This document shows positions 54,361 through 64,000 of a DNA stretch of 64,000 nt, one piece after another. This DNA comes from Marinospirillum minutulum DSM 6287 (GTDB lineage Bacteria > Pseudomonadota > Gammaproteobacteria > Pseudomonadales > Halomonadaceae). Under the pieces are notes generated by a model. That model saw nothing but the letters and a program-made list of their open reading frames with translations. It was not told where the DNA came from and ran no database searches. The stretch covers positions 371,945 to 435,944 of the forward strand of contig NZ_KE383818.1 of assembly GCF_000422325.1 (NCBI RefSeq), written 5' to 3'. Numbering within the stretch: the first letter of the stretch is position 1; each line of letters begins with the position of its first letter. Position numbers and translations under genes: made by a program.

Positions 54361-54876
54361 ATGAGCGCCCAAGACGCTGTAATTTGGTTAACCGCCGCTA
54401 TCGCCTTTATTATTCCTCTAGCAGGCTATGCCCTTCATCTACACTTTGAGGCTAAGCGCCAAGTCGTCTTAGCTGCCGAAACCCATGAACGTGAACGCCT
54501 TCAAGCACGCGCCAATGTTCTAGAAAACCTCTCTTTATTAGCCAAAGCCATTGAAGATCAGCAGGTAAACCCAACTGAAGGGTGTTTGCGTGTGCGGGTA
54601 TTTTTAGACTTATTAGACGAAGGCATTCATGTACACAACCCAGATTTAGATGTGTTTGATAGGGTGTATCAACAAACTAAGCACCTAGCCACCCACAAAG
54701 AACGTTCAAAATTGGCTTCAGACCAAATTGCAAAACAAGACAAAGAGCGCGAAGCTGTTGAAGCTGAGTTTTCTTCACAAATTCAACAGGCAGCAATAAA
54801 ACTGAGTGCTTTTTGTGAGGTGCAAACCAAACTAGGGGCTGAGCCGCTTTTTGTTAATGCTGCTGAGGGTAAGTAA
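54361..54876 (+). CDS. DUF2489-like membrane-anchored protein
   Basis: About 171 residues; ATG at 54355 or 54361, both weakly supported. An N-terminal hydrophobic anchor (VIWLTAAIAFIIPLAGYALHL) is followed by a helical, charged cytosolic part with ERERLQARANVLENLSLLAKAI and CLRVRVFLDLLDEGI, the DUF2489 pattern. Function is unknown. It is 3 bases upstream of the YaaR-like gene and probably cotranscribed. Confidence 0.75.
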   Translation: MSAQDAVIWLTAAIAFIIPLAGYALHLHFEAKRQVVLAAETHERERLQARANVLENLSLLAKAIEDQQVNPTEGCLRVRVFLDLLDEGIHVHNPDLDVFDRVYQQTKHLATHKERSKLASDQIAKQDKEREAVEAEFSSQIQQAAIKLSAFCEVQTKLGAEPLFVNAAEGK

Positions 54877-54879
54877 TTC

Positions 54880-55344
54880 ATGCTACCCATTAATACCATG
54901 TTAAAAAACTTCCGCTCAGATCGCCAAAAAGGTCGGTCTACCAAAGCAGGAGGTTCTATTGGTAAAGATTCACCCAGCTTTAATGATCAATTAATGCAGC
55001 AAATTGCAACGGGTGGACGAGCAACACTTAAAGAAGAATTAGGAAAGCTACAAGAATTAATAGGTAAAGCGGGTGATCAATTAGAAAGCAACCCAACTAT
55101 AGGTAACTTGGAAGTGTTTCGTGCACTTTTATCTAACCTAGTTAGTAAAGTAGTAAAAGCTGGTTTTCAGGTAGATAGTGTCGGGCCAGGCTGGCATCCA
55201 GCAGATAGGCATCAGGTTGTACGACGCATAGATGAAGAGTCGGAAAACTTAATGCAGTTGGTTATGAGCGAGCAGAAAGATCGCGTTGCTATTGCACGTA
55301 ACCTAGTCAGTATTAAAGGTTTGGTCATCGACTTGGTGTCCTAA
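54880..55344 (+). CDS. YaaR-like (DUF327) protein
   Basis: 154 residues. An N-terminal basic, flexible tail is followed by a helical region whose end RIDEESENLMQLVMSEQKDRVAIARNLVSIKGLVIDLVS closely resembles the C-terminus of YaaR/DUF327 proteins, known mainly from Firmicutes and spirochaetes. The middle has SFNDQLMQQI and a helix pair. Function is unknown. ATG 54880 has GAGGG about 10 bases upstream. It lies between the DUF2489-like gene and cysM. Confidence 0.72.
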   Translation: MLPINTMLKNFRSDRQKGRSTKAGGSIGKDSPSFNDQLMQQIATGGRATLKEELGKLQELIGKAGDQLESNPTIGNLEVFRALLSNLVSKVVKAGFQVDSVGPGWHPADRHQVVRRIDEESENLMQLVMSEQKDRVAIARNLVSIKGLVIDLVS

Positions 55345-55375
55345 CGTGAGAGTTCTATAAGTTTGTGAGGGCGTC

Positions 55376-56299
55376 ATGAGTAAAGAATCTAGCCTATCCA
55401 AAACCTGGCCTAGTGTTGCAGATTTAGTAGGAAACACCCCCTTGGTGCGTTTGCAACGGTTAAATGCAGGGAAAAACAATACCCTCCTCGTTAAGCTGGA
55501 AGGCAATAATCCGGCCGGTTCTGTCAAAGACCGCCCTGCCTTTTCTATGCTACAGCGGGCAGAAGCTAGGGGCGATATAACCCTTGGCGATACCTTAATA
55601 GAAGCAACGTCAGGCAATACAGGCATTGCTCTAGCCATGGCTGCCGCTGTGATGGGTTATAAAATGATTTTAATTATGCCTGCTACAGCTTCTGATGAAC
55701 GTAAATGGGCAATGCAGGCCTATGGTGCCGAGTTAATTCTAGTCAGCAAAGAAGAAGGCATGGAAGGTGCTAGAGATTTAGCCTTACAAATGGAACAAGA
55801 CGGTAAGGGAAAAGTGCTTAACCAGTTTGGTAACCTAGATAACCCCTTGGCACATTACCAAACCACTGGCCCAGAAATTTGGCAGCAAACCTCGGGAAAA
55901 ATTACCCACTTTGTTAGTTCTATGGGCACTACTGGCACCATTATGGGTACGGGTCGTTATTTAAAGGAACAAAATAAAAATATTCAGATTGTTGGTTTGC
56001 AACCTTCTGAAGGTGCCAGCATTCCCGGCATACGCCGTTGGCCAAGTGAATACCTACCCAGCATTTATGATGCTAGGGGGGTTGATACTGTCTTAGATAT
56101 TACCCAGCAAGAAGCGGAAGTTACTATGCGGCGCTTGGCACTTGAAGAAGGCATTTTTGCAGGGGTTTCATCGGGTGGTGCTGTTGCTGGCGCATTGAAA
56201 CTAGCAGCAGGTTTAGAAGATGCTGTGCTAGTTGCTATTATTTGCGACGGTGGCGACCGCTACCTTTCTACCGGCGTTTTTGCCGTTCCCGACCAGTAA
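55376..56299 (+). CDS. cysM: Cysteine synthase B
   Basis: PLP enzyme making cysteine from O-acetylserine and sulfide or thiosulfate. 307 residues. The PLP lysine is in NPAGSVKDRPA; TSGNTGIALA binds the substrate; SMGTTGTIMGTGR and SSGGAVAGAL line the phosphate pocket. ATG with GAGGG 6 bases upstream. It is the first of cysM-relA-mazG-barA on the + strand. Confidence 0.95.
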   Translation: MSKESSLSKTWPSVADLVGNTPLVRLQRLNAGKNNTLLVKLEGNNPAGSVKDRPAFSMLQRAEARGDITLGDTLIEATSGNTGIALAMAAAVMGYKMILIMPATASDERKWAMQAYGAELILVSKEEGMEGARDLALQMEQDGKGKVLNQFGNLDNPLAHYQTTGPEIWQQTSGKITHFVSSMGTTGTIMGTGRYLKEQNKNIQIVGLQPSEGASIPGIRRWPSEYLPSIYDARGVDTVLDITQQEAEVTMRRLALEEGIFAGVSSGGAVAGALKLAAGLEDAVLVAIICDGGDRYLSTGVFAVPDQ

Positions 56300-56314
56300 A
56301 ATAGCGAACAACTT

Positions 56315-58579
56315 ATGGTTAAGGTAAGAGATGATCAGCCACTAAATGCCGATGGCAGTGTTAATTTAGATCAATGGATGGATCACCTACAGCTAGACGT
56401 TAAGTTAGTCGACCCTGCTCGAGTTAGAGCCGCAGCAGATTTAGCAGCAGCATTGGAAAAGCGAGCCGAAGCAGAAAATAGGCAATGGTATGAAGGGGCT
56501 AGTAACCTAAGAACCGGCTTAGAAATGGCGGATATTCTTGGTGAACTACGCATGGATGATGACACCCTAGTCGCGGCCATTCTTTACCGAGGCGTGCGTG
56601 AAGGTTTAGTTGGCCTAGAAGCAGTAGAAAAACAGTTTGGTAAGACAGTAGCAAAGCTGGTCGATGGCGTGCATCAAATGGCTAATATAAGTCAGATTAC
56701 CACCAGTGATGCCCCTGCTTTTGGGCAACCACAAAACCAGTTAGAAAAGCTACGTAAAATGCTGGTTGCTGTAGTCGATGATGTGCGAGTTGCCCTAATT
56801 AAACTGGCTGAACGCACCTGTGCTTTACGGCAAATTAAAACAGCAACAAGTGAAAAACGCTTAAAAGTAGCGCGAGAAGTTTTTGATATCTATGCCCCCT
56901 TAGCACACCGCTTAGGCATAGGTCATATTAAATGGGAGTTAGAAGACCTTTCCTTCCGTTACCTTGAAGAAGATGCCTATAAATACATAGCGCGGCTTTT
57001 AGCTGAAAAGCGGATGGATAGAGCCGAGTACATCAAAAGGGTTATTCAAGAGTTAACCCTAGCAATTAAAGATCAGGGTATAGACGGCGCTGATTTACAA
57101 GGCAGAGCTAAGCATATTTATTCGATTTGGCGCAAAATGAAGCGCAAGAAGATCGACTTTTCCCAAGTTTACGATATACGTGCTGTGCGTGTACTCGTAC
57201 CTGAAGTGCGTGATTGTTATGCCGTACTGGGTATCGTTCATTCCATGTACAAGCATATTCCTAACGAGTTTGATGATTATATAGCCACACCTAAAGAAAA
57301 TGGTTACCGCTCTTTGCATACCGCCGTTATTACCGAAGGTGGCAAGGTTTTAGAAGTGCAAATTCGCACCTTTGCTATGCACGAAGAAGCGGAGCTAGGT
57401 GTTTGTGCTCACTGGCTTTACAAGGGCACTGATGCTGCTAATAAAAGCAATGCTTATGAAGAAAAGATTGCTTGGTTGCGTCAAGTGTTGGAATGGCAAG
57501 AAGAAGTGGGTGATCTGGCTGGGTTACGTGATGAACTCCAAGAAGATGTTGCACCTGATCGTATCTATGTATTTACCCCCGATGGGCATGTAATCGACCT
57601 GCCCCAGGGCGCTACCCCCATAGATTTTGCGTATCGTGTACACACAGAAATTGGTCATCGCTGCCGAGGTGCAAAAGTTAGTGGGCGCATAGTGCCGCTA
57701 AACTACACCCTTAAAACAGGCGAGCAGGTCGAAATTTTAACCACAGCGGGTGAAGGTGCGCCTAGTCGTGATTGGTTAAACCCTGCTTTGGGTTACGTGC
57801 AAACCCCACGCTGTAGAGCAAAAATTCAGCACTGGTTTAAGTTACAAGCCCGAGATAAAAACATTGAAGGTGGTCGCCAGCTTATTGAAAAAGAGTTCAA
57901 GCGTTTAAGCCTTGAAGGCTTGGATATGCTGGCCTTAGCTAAAGCCCACAACCTGCATAACGAAGATGACCTTTATGCCGCTTTAGGGGCGGGCGACTTA
58001 CGCCCTGGGCAAGTTTTATCCATGGCACAACAGCTTTTTGGTGAAACCGAAGATGTCGATCAATTAGACAGGCTGCTAACCCGCCCTTCTAACCGTAAAG
58101 CAACAGCTAAGGATGATATTACTATTTTAGGTGTGGGCAACTTAATGACTCAAATGGCTAAGTGCTGCCAGCCTTTACCGGAAGATGAAATTATTGGCTA
58201 TATCACACTAGGGCGGGGCGTAACCATTCACCGCCAAGACTGTTCTAATGTTAATCAGTTGCGGGCAGAAGACCCCAACCGTTTGGTTGATGTTGAATGG
58301 GGCAGTAAAAATGCTCAAATGTACCCTGTGGATATACGCATTAAAGCTTGGGATCGTTCAGGCTTATTAAGAGATATCACGGTTGTTTTAGCTAACGAAA
58401 AAGTTAATGTGGTTTCTTTTAACACCCTAACAGACGAAAAAGAAAACCTAGCAAATATTCTAGTTACCCTAGAAGTGTTAGGGCTAGAAGCACTAGGGCG
58501 GGTGCTAACTAAAATTAATCAGCTACCGAATGTTGTTGAAGTTCAGCGCTTCCGACAAAAATCTAAAAGCTCCAACTAG
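56315..58579 (+). CDS. relA: (p)ppGpp synthetase RelA
   Basis: 754 residues. The N-terminal hydrolase-like domain has lost the HD motif (AAILYRGVREGL where SpoT has HDVIED), so it is a synthetase-only RelA. The synthetase domain (about 240-370) has KRKKIDFSQVYDIRAVRV and GYRSLHTAV; TGS (about 420-480, VFTPDGHVIDLPQGATPIDFAY), zinc-finger region with CCQPLP, and ACT domain follow. ATG 56315, 15 bases after the cysM stop. It starts the stringent response at stalled ribosomes. Confidence 0.95.
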   Translation: MVKVRDDQPLNADGSVNLDQWMDHLQLDVKLVDPARVRAAADLAAALEKRAEAENRQWYEGASNLRTGLEMADILGELRMDDDTLVAAILYRGVREGLVGLEAVEKQFGKTVAKLVDGVHQMANISQITTSDAPAFGQPQNQLEKLRKMLVAVVDDVRVALIKLAERTCALRQIKTATSEKRLKVAREVFDIYAPLAHRLGIGHIKWELEDLSFRYLEEDAYKYIARLLAEKRMDRAEYIKRVIQELTLAIKDQGIDGADLQGRAKHIYSIWRKMKRKKIDFSQVYDIRAVRVLVPEVRDCYAVLGIVHSMYKHIPNEFDDYIATPKENGYRSLHTAVITEGGKVLEVQIRTFAMHEEAELGVCAHWLYKGTDAANKSNAYEEKIAWLRQVLEWQEEVGDLAGLRDELQEDVAPDRIYVFTPDGHVIDLPQGATPIDFAYRVHTEIGHRCRGAKVSGRIVPLNYTLKTGEQVEILTTAGEGAPSRDWLNPALGYVQTPRCRAKIQHWFKLQARDKNIEGGRQLIEKEFKRLSLEGLDMLALAKAHNLHNEDDLYAALGAGDLRPGQVLSMAQQLFGETEDVDQLDRLLTRPSNRKATAKDDITILGVGNLMTQMAKCCQPLPEDEIIGYITLGRGVTIHRQDCSNVNQLRAEDPNRLVDVEWGSKNAQMYPVDIRIKAWDRSGLLRDITVVLANEKVNVVSFNTLTDEKENLANILVTLEVLGLEALGRVLTKINQLPNVVEVQRFRQKSKSSN

Positions 58580-58596
58580 TTATCTAGAGGCGAAGT

Positions 58597-59457
58597 GTGG
58601 AAAGACCCTATTCTTTAAACGATTTACTTAATTTAATGGCTAGATTACGTGACCCTGAAACGGGTTGCCCTTGGGATTTAAAACAAACCCGAGAATCGCT
58701 AGTGCCTCATACACTTGAAGAAGTTTATGAGGTAGTGGAATGCATTGAACAAAAGGATGTAGACCACCTAAAAGAAGAATTGGGTGACCTACTCTTACAA
58801 ATTATTTTTTATGCTCAGCTAGCTGATGAAGAAAAACAATACAACTTTGCTGATATTGTTGATGGTTTAACGAATAAATTAGTGACACGCCACCCGCATA
58901 TTTTTCCTGAGGGTAAGCTTTATGGTGCTAGCAGTGCTGCAGTTGAAGCGCCCTCAAGTGCTGCTGAAGTAAGTCAGTTATGGGAAAAAGTAAAAGCAGC
59001 TGAACGCGAATCTAAAGGTGAACCACCAGCAGATTCTTTGTTAGCGGGTGTACCTTTGAACTTACCGGCTATGACACGTGCAGTAAAACTTCAAAAACGG
59101 GCAGCTAAAGTAGGTTTTGATTGGAAAGACCCCTTGATGGTTTTAGATAAAATAGAAGAAGAGTTAGCAGAAATACGTGAGGCCTTAGCCACGGGTAAAC
59201 AAGCCGAGGTAGCAGAAGAAGTAGGCGATTTTATTTTTGCCACGGTTAACCTTGCTCGGCATTTAAAAGTAGACCCTGAAAGCGCAGTAAGGGCGACTAA
59301 CCGTAAGTTTGAACGGCGTTTTAAAGTTATTGAAGAACTCTGTTTGTCTGAAGGCACACCCTTATCTTTAGAAAGACAGGCGAATCCTGATCAGCGTATT
59401 GATTTGCAGCAGTTAGACGCTTATTGGGAAGCTGCTAAATACCGCGAAAATCAGTAA
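58597..59457 (+). CDS. mazG: Nucleoside triphosphate pyrophosphohydrolase MazG
   Basis: 286 residues with two MazG repeats. The first has [23 protein letters not shown] and [10 protein letters not shown] (ExxE and ExxD metal motifs); the second has [17 protein letters not shown] and [12 protein letters not shown]. It hydrolyses abnormal NTPs and influences (p)ppGpp; position next to relA is conserved in many gammaproteobacteria. Start is GTG at 58597, 17 bases after the relA stop. Confidence 0.95.
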   Translation: MERPYSLNDLLNLMARLRDPETGCPWDLKQTRESLVPHTLEEVYEVVECIEQKDVDHLKEELGDLLLQIIFYAQLADEEKQYNFADIVDGLTNKLVTRHPHIFPEGKLYGASSAAVEAPSSAAEVSQLWEKVKAAERESKGEPPADSLLAGVPLNLPAMTRAVKLQKRAAKVGFDWKDPLMVLDKIEEELAEIREALATGKQAEVAEEVGDFIFATVNLARHLKVDPESAVRATNRKFERRFKVIEELCLSEGTPLSLERQANPDQRIDLQQLDAYWEAAKYRENQ

Positions 59458-59485
59458 CCTACTAGCAAACAATAGGAAGCAAAGG

Positions 59486-62320
59486 ATGCGTTTTTCTCTT
59501 AAAAACTGGATTATCTTTGGCTGCTTTTTACCGCTTTGGTTATTAACCTTGATTATGGGTGGTCTGCTGTTAAATGCCCACTTTAAATCTTTGGATGAGC
59601 AGCTATTAGAGCGCGGTCAGTTTATATTGAAAAACCTTAGTTCTAGGCTAGCGGTTAACCTAGATAAAGACGAATCGCTTGTAAGCATCCGAGTGATAGC
59701 TACAGAGCTGCTAGAAAATAGAAATGTACGTGCTCTCTCTTTATACGATTATCGGCAAATCAGCCTTTTGCATGCTGGGCCAAGTATGCAACCCCTGCTA
59801 CTCAACCCTCATGCACGTTGGCAACTAAATTCCCAAGTAGCTAAAGAAGAAGAGTCCATTAGGTTTATTGAACCCATTTATGAGCCTCAATACATACAAG
59901 AAAGCGAAAGTAGCCTGCAACGCATAGAATCAAGAAAAAAGCTGCTTGGCTGGGTAGAGTTAGAGCTGAGTCTTACACCCTTGCTGCTCTACAAATACCG
60001 CTTTGTTCTATTAAGTGGTGGTCTGGTTGCTGTTTTATTTTTGCTCAGCCTAATGTTGACCCACCTATTAGTACGTTATTTACAAGAACATTTAGAAGCA
60101 ACTCGCCTGTTATTAAAAAGCGCTGCGCGGGGTGATTATTCAGCTAGCTATAATTCTTCAAAAGTTGTTGAACTTGATAAGCTGCAATCAGATTCGATAC
60201 GGCTTTTTAAGCAATTGGCGGAGCGTGAAGAAAGCTATCAACAAGCAATAGAAGAAGTGCGCGAAGACTCCTTGGGAAGCCTAGAAACCATTGAAATTAA
60301 AAACATTGAGCTAGACCAAGCGCGTAAAGATGCTCTGCAAGCTAGTAGAATTAAGTCTGAATTTTTAGCCAATATGAGTCATGAAATACGCACACCACTT
60401 AACGGCATTATTGGTTTTTCTAATCTTTTATCGCGCACGCAAATGGATTTACGCCAAAAAGAATACATTAATCATATTCTAGGCGCCTCAGAAACCATGT
60501 TGGGGATAATTAACGATATTCTCGACTTTTCTAAAATTGAAGCTGGCATGATGGCGTTAGAAGAAGCCCCCTTGAATTTACGCCACCACCTAGATGACTG
60601 CCTATCGATGTTTGCCCCTATGGCGCATCGACAAAACCTAAGCCTATTGGGAATGGTGTACGATGATGTACCGCTTAGAGTAAGCACAGACCCTTTAAGG
60701 CTAAGGCAGCTTATTAGTAATCTTTTAAGTAATGCGTTGAAGTTTACATCACAAGGTGAGGTGGTTTTACGTGTGATGCTAGATGATAGTGACAGCTTAG
60801 AAGAGTCAGAAGAATTACCTGTGCCAGAAGTGGGGCAACCCTGCTTTATTAAGTTCTCTGTTACGGATACCGGCATGGGGTTAAGCGAAGGTCAGCGGCA
60901 AAAGCTCTTTCATGCTTTTACACAAGCAGATACCACCCAAACACGCCAATTTGGTGGCACAGGTTTAGGTTTGGCTATTTGTAGGCAGCTAGTTCATCAA
61001 ATGGGTGGGCAGATAGATTTAGAAAGTGTTGAAGGTGAAGGCTCTACTTTTTGGTTTACGCTACCCATGACAGTGCAAGAGACAGCACCCGAGCCAACGC
61101 CTTGGTTAATAGGCAAAACCTTGGGTGTATTAGAAAGCCACCGCTTGACGAATCAGGTTTGGTCTCACCAGTTAAGGGCTTGGGGAGCGCAGGTAGAATC
61201 TTGGTATTCACCAGAACAAATACCAGAAAAACTTTCCTCTAAAAATATAGCAGCTGTTTTAATCGGATTGGATGCTTTACAAGTTAAACAGCAGGTTTGG
61301 TTAAATTGTTTAACCCAGCTACGCACGCAAAAACTAGCCAACCTCTTGTTGGTTAATACTTCTGAACCAGAAACCCACGCTTATTTAAGGCGACAAAGTG
61401 CTGGTCAATTATTAACTAAGCCTTTGCCCATGCCACAGTTAAGGCAGGCAATACAGGAATTATTAGACCCAACGCTGCTACAAGCAAGCCAAGATGCTGT
61501 CGTTATAAACAATACCGCGCCTGTAATTTTGGTTGTTGATGACACCCCTTCTAACCTGTTGCTATTGGTTACTCTATTAAATGAATTAGGCTTTGCTACC
61601 CTAGAAGCGATAGATGGTGAACAAGCAGTGCTAAGTGTTAAGCAACAGAAGGTTGATCTGGTTTTAATGGATATTCACATGCCAGGTATTTCAGGTGTAG
61701 AAGCAACCCAGCAAATTCGTGCTTTAGGGCATCAGTACCGCACTCTACCCATAGTTGCCACTACAGCTCATGCTGCAGCTGAAGAACGCTCTGCTTGGTT
61801 GCAAGCGGGTATTAACGATGTGCTAATTAAGCCTATTAATGAAAAGCTATTAACCGACTTATTGCAGCGTTGGTTAGGTAGCCGTTTTTCGGTAGAACAA
61901 ACGCAGGGGTTAATACCTGAAATTAGTCACAGCGAAGAATCTTGGCAAAGCTGCCCAGTTGATCATGAGATGGGTATAAAACTGGCGATAGGTAAAGCGG
62001 AGGTAGCAGATGAATTGTTAGATTTGCTTTTGGTTAGTCTTAATGAAAGTAGAGATAGCTTAGAGTTGGCTTTAAAAAATCAGGATGATAAGGCTTTATT
62101 AGAAGCAGTACACCGTTTGCATGGGGCAAGCCGTTATTGTGGTGTACCAGATTTAGCCCAAACCACTGAGGCCTTAGAAACCCAGTTAAAAGCAGGCCAA
62201 CAGCGATTGGTTGCTAGTAGTTTAGAGCAGCTTTTTTATGAAATAGACCGGCTGCAAGATTGGTATGAGCGTGACTATACTGCAGATTGGCACCAGCAGA
62301 AGCAACTAAGTAGCTACTAG
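59486..62320 (+). CDS. barA: Hybrid sensor histidine kinase BarA/GacS
   Basis: 944 residues. Two membrane segments (about 7-30 and 170-195) flank a periplasmic sensor of about 140 residues, then a HAMP and a coiled coil. The HisKA domain has the phospho-His in [12 protein letters not shown]; the ATPase has N-box and [13 protein letters not shown]; a pseudo-receiver-like segment (about 540-655) precedes a full receiver ([12 protein letters not shown], phospho-Asp in LMDIHMPG) and the Hpt domain has [11 protein letters not shown]. This is the architecture of BarA/GacS, which controls small regulatory RNAs of the Csr/Rsm system. It overlaps pabB by 4 bases, tail to tail. Confidence 0.93.
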   Translation: MRFSLKNWIIFGCFLPLWLLTLIMGGLLLNAHFKSLDEQLLERGQFILKNLSSRLAVNLDKDESLVSIRVIATELLENRNVRALSLYDYRQISLLHAGPSMQPLLLNPHARWQLNSQVAKEEESIRFIEPIYEPQYIQESESSLQRIESRKKLLGWVELELSLTPLLLYKYRFVLLSGGLVAVLFLLSLMLTHLLVRYLQEHLEATRLLLKSAARGDYSASYNSSKVVELDKLQSDSIRLFKQLAEREESYQQAIEEVREDSLGSLETIEIKNIELDQARKDALQASRIKSEFLANMSHEIRTPLNGIIGFSNLLSRTQMDLRQKEYINHILGASETMLGIINDILDFSKIEAGMMALEEAPLNLRHHLDDCLSMFAPMAHRQNLSLLGMVYDDVPLRVSTDPLRLRQLISNLLSNALKFTSQGEVVLRVMLDDSDSLEESEELPVPEVGQPCFIKFSVTDTGMGLSEGQRQKLFHAFTQADTTQTRQFGGTGLGLAICRQLVHQMGGQIDLESVEGEGSTFWFTLPMTVQETAPEPTPWLIGKTLGVLESHRLTNQVWSHQLRAWGAQVESWYSPEQIPEKLSSKNIAAVLIGLDALQVKQQVWLNCLTQLRTQKLANLLLVNTSEPETHAYLRRQSAGQLLTKPLPMPQLRQAIQELLDPTLLQASQDAVVINNTAPVILVVDDTPSNLLLLVTLLNELGFATLEAIDGEQAVLSVKQQKVDLVLMDIHMPGISGVEATQQIRALGHQYRTLPIVATTAHAAAEERSAWLQAGINDVLIKPINEKLLTDLLQRWLGSRFSVEQTQGLIPEISHSEESWQSCPVDHEMGIKLAIGKAEVADELLDLLLVSLNESRDSLELALKNQDDKALLEAVHRLHGASRYCGVPDLAQTTEALETQLKAGQQRLVASSLEQLFYEIDRLQDWYERDYTADWHQQKQLSSY

Positions 62321-63681
62321 TCCTTAGCCTTTCCAGTAAAGTTAGGTTCTAAACAGCGAATCAAGCGAGACACTTTATCGAGTGTTTCTTGGTATTCTTG
62401 AGAGGCTTTAGAGTCTGCTACTAATCCTCCACCAGCAGAAATGTGTAGCTGGCCTTGGTAAGCAATAAAAGTGCGTATGGCTATATTAAAATCGATGCCA
62501 CCACGCCTATCAAAATAACCGATAGACCCACAATAAACACTGCGCTGGCAGGGTTCGAGTTGATCAATAATTTGCATGGCACGTAGCTTAGGTGCGCCAG
62601 TAATGGAGCCACCTGGAAAACTGGCTTTTAATAAATCTAGGCTGTCTTTTCCTTTGGCAAGTTGCCCTGTAATGCGGCTAACTAAATGATGAACATTGGT
62701 GTAGCTTTCTAGCGTAAACAAGTTGGGTACTTGAATGCTACCTGGCTGACAAACCCGCCCCAAATCATTCCTTAACAAATCAACTATCATTAGGTTTTCA
62801 GCTTGGTCTTTCTTGCTGTTAAGCAGCGCTTCAGCCTGTTGTTGATCTTCTTGCTGAGTTTTCCCTCTAGGGCGAGTGCCTTTAATGGGTTTGGTTTCTA
62901 CTTCACCTTTAGCCGTTGCTTGTAAAAACCTTTCTGGTGATAAAGATAAAATAGTAGCATCACCAAAATCCATAAAAGCAGAAAAGGGTGCAGCAATTTG
63001 TTCACGCAAGGCTTGCCAAGCTTGGTAAAGGTTTCCTTGGTAGCTGGCGGTAAAGCACTGAGCTAAGTTTACCTGGTAGGTATCACCGCTATGCAAGAAG
63101 TCTTGAACTTGATTAAAGCGACTAAGGTATTGGCTAGTACTTAAATTGCTGACAAAAGGTTGGGTTAATTTAAAGTTTGCTGGCGGCGGAGTGTTTTGAG
63201 TTGTTTGATTTATCACTTGGTTAAGGCGTTGGCTTAACTCCCTTGCAAGTTGCTTAGTGTATTCGCCCACTAGCCAAGTTTGTTCTAGTTGATGGTCAGT
63301 AACTAAGGCCCATTCATAGTAGCCCATACGAATTAACGGCAGTGCTATAGTTGGTGCTGCCTGTTGGGGCAAGGCTTCAAATAACCTGCCTGCATCGTAG
63401 CTCCAGTAACCTAGCCAACCACCAATAAAAGGCAGGTGATTAAAGGTGTCAGTTGATGGGTGTGTTTTATCCACCTGCCTAAGCTGTTCTAATTTAGCTA
63501 GGTCTTGGCGATTATTCACCTCTAGCTGTTTAGTGGGTGAAGCAACAGCAATAGAAAAACGTCCAGCCATTTCAGCGGGTGCGCCGCTATCTAATAAACA
63601 GGGCCAGCTTAGGTGCTTAATGGTTAAAAGCAGTTGAGTAGCGGTAGCTAGAGGTAGGCGAAGCGCCTTGATTGAAGCCAA
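62317..63681 (-). CDS. pabB: Aminodeoxychorismate synthase component I
   Basis: 454 residues of the chorismate-using family. It makes 4-amino-4-deoxychorismate for folate synthesis with PabA. The N-terminal domain is short, and the C-terminal chorismate-binding domain (about 190-445) has [24 protein letters not shown]-like [13 protein letters not shown] region, [17 protein letters not shown] and [20 protein letters not shown], the PabB/TrpE signatures. Lys in PIKGT fits PabB. The start seems to be TTG at 63681 with AAGGTG 9 bases upstream. Confidence 0.9.
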   Translation of the reverse strand: MASIKALRLPLATATQLLLTIKHLSWPCLLDSGAPAEMAGRFSIAVASPTKQLEVNNRQDLAKLEQLRQVDKTHPSTDTFNHLPFIGGWLGYWSYDAGRLFEALPQQAAPTIALPLIRMGYYEWALVTDHQLEQTWLVGEYTKQLARELSQRLNQVINQTTQNTPPPANFKLTQPFVSNLSTSQYLSRFNQVQDFLHSGDTYQVNLAQCFTASYQGNLYQAWQALREQIAAPFSAFMDFGDATILSLSPERFLQATAKGEVETKPIKGTRPRGKTQQEDQQQAEALLNSKKDQAENLMIVDLLRNDLGRVCQPGSIQVPNLFTLESYTNVHHLVSRITGQLAKGKDSLDLLKASFPGGSITGAPKLRAMQIIDQLEPCQRSVYCGSIGYFDRRGGIDFNIAIRTFIAYQGQLHISAGGGLVADSKASQEYQETLDKVSRLIRCLEPNFTGKAKD

Positions 63682-63836
63682 GTTGTTGACACCTTGTGCT
63701 AAGTGTTGGTTTGTAAAGTTATTTTCTATAATAAAATTTCAGTAAAAACAGTGGGTTAAGAATTTATTAGGCATTTTAGACTAAGGTTTTAGTTGACCTA
63801 ATCTCAAGGGTTGTCTACAGTGTTGCTTAATTCATA

Positions 63837-63850
63837 AATTGTCGACAATT
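63837..63850. promoter_or_regulatory. Palindromic operator before the GntR-family gene
   Basis: AATTGTCGACAATT is a perfect 14-bp palindrome ending 6 bases before the ATG. FadR/FCD-type GntR regulators bind such TTGTCNACAA-type sites, and propionate regulator PrpR of the GntR family is reported to use a closely similar motif. A weaker TTGTCTACAGT lies about 30 bases upstream. Autoregulation is likely. Confidence 0.72.
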
Positions 63851-63856
63851 GTATAA

Positions 63857-64000
63857 ATGCGCCTTAACCCACAACCTTTAATCATAAACGATTCTGCTGA
63901 GAATGAGCAGCGCTGGTCAGTTGAATCAGCCGATGGGCAAACCTTAGCTGATCGTGTGTTTGAGGATATTCAAGAAGCCATAGTCACAGGCAGTATTGCT
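63857..64000 (+). CDS. GntR-family transcriptional regulator, partial
   Basis: 48 codons before the window ends. After a 28-residue N-terminal tail, DGQTLADRVFEDIQEAIVTGSIA is the start of a GntR winged helix (FadR subfamily pattern LxxxVxxxIxxxIxxGxxxxG). The palindrome directly upstream suggests a self-controlled regulator, possibly a PrpR-type controller of propionate catabolism; this depends on genes beyond the window. ATG at 63857 has no obvious ribosome site in its AT-rich, palindrome-occupied leader. Confidence 0.75.
   Translation, partial: MRLNPQPLIINDSAENEQRWSVESADGQTLADRVFEDIQEAIVTGSIA

Overview
The window reads as chromosome of a moderately AT-rich marine-type gammaproteobacterium. 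Gene content and order (miaB-phoH-ybeY-corC-lnt, cysM-relA-mazG-barA, a quinol-type nitric oxide reductase with NorR, several chemotaxis and c-di-GMP proteins) suggest the Oceanospirillales/Pseudomonadales area, perhaps a Marinospirillum-like organism. That placement is inference, because no rRNA is present. The tetranucleotide CTAG, usually rare in bacteria, is conspicuously common.

Left end (1-4330): a nitric-oxide detoxification cluster holding norZ (partial), a soluble chemoreceptor with a CZB zinc-binding domain, and divergent norR. Both norZ and the chemoreceptor have a sigma54 -24/-12 element preceded by a pair of GT-N7-AC NorR sites with the same 24-bp centre spacing, so the chemoreceptor looks like a NorR target. 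4330-36700 is housekeeping and signalling: uup, cheV, tatD, an HCCA-isomerase-like protein, riboflavin synthase, ung, fapA, a two-receiver regulator next to a CBS4-PAS-GGDEF-EAL protein, a mioC-like flavodoxin, ppnN, an NCS2-like transporter, a LysR regulator, ppa, a phosphatase-kinase fusion that has lost catalytic residues in both domains, an Aer-like receptor, the miaB-to-lnt operon, tpm, prc and apeB.

36820-51500 is an accessory island lying between tRNA-Asn genes. Two identical tRNA-Asn copies (83-bp direct repeat) enclose it; no integrase is visible. Nearly everything in it runs on the + strand: hsdM, an AlbA_2/HTH gene wedged between hsdM and hsdS with a duplicated hsdM tail, hsdS, a reverse transcriptase of the Abi/UG defence type overlapping hsdS by 4 bp, a HigB toxin with a HigA-ImmA/IrrE fusion behind a perfect palindromic operator, a dual-specificity-type phosphatase, a frameshifted HARE-type gene, hsdR, a KilA-N remnant and a second higBA pair. 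The reverse transcriptase inside a type I restriction operon is the best candidate for an under-described defence system here.

Right end (51500-64000): tRNA-Met, ppc, a DUF2489 protein, a YaaR-like protein, cysM, relA, mazG, the BarA/GacS hybrid kinase, pabB (convergent), and the start of a GntR-family regulator preceded by a perfect palindromic operator. Functional calls rest on recognised motifs and family resemblance read by eye; no search was run.
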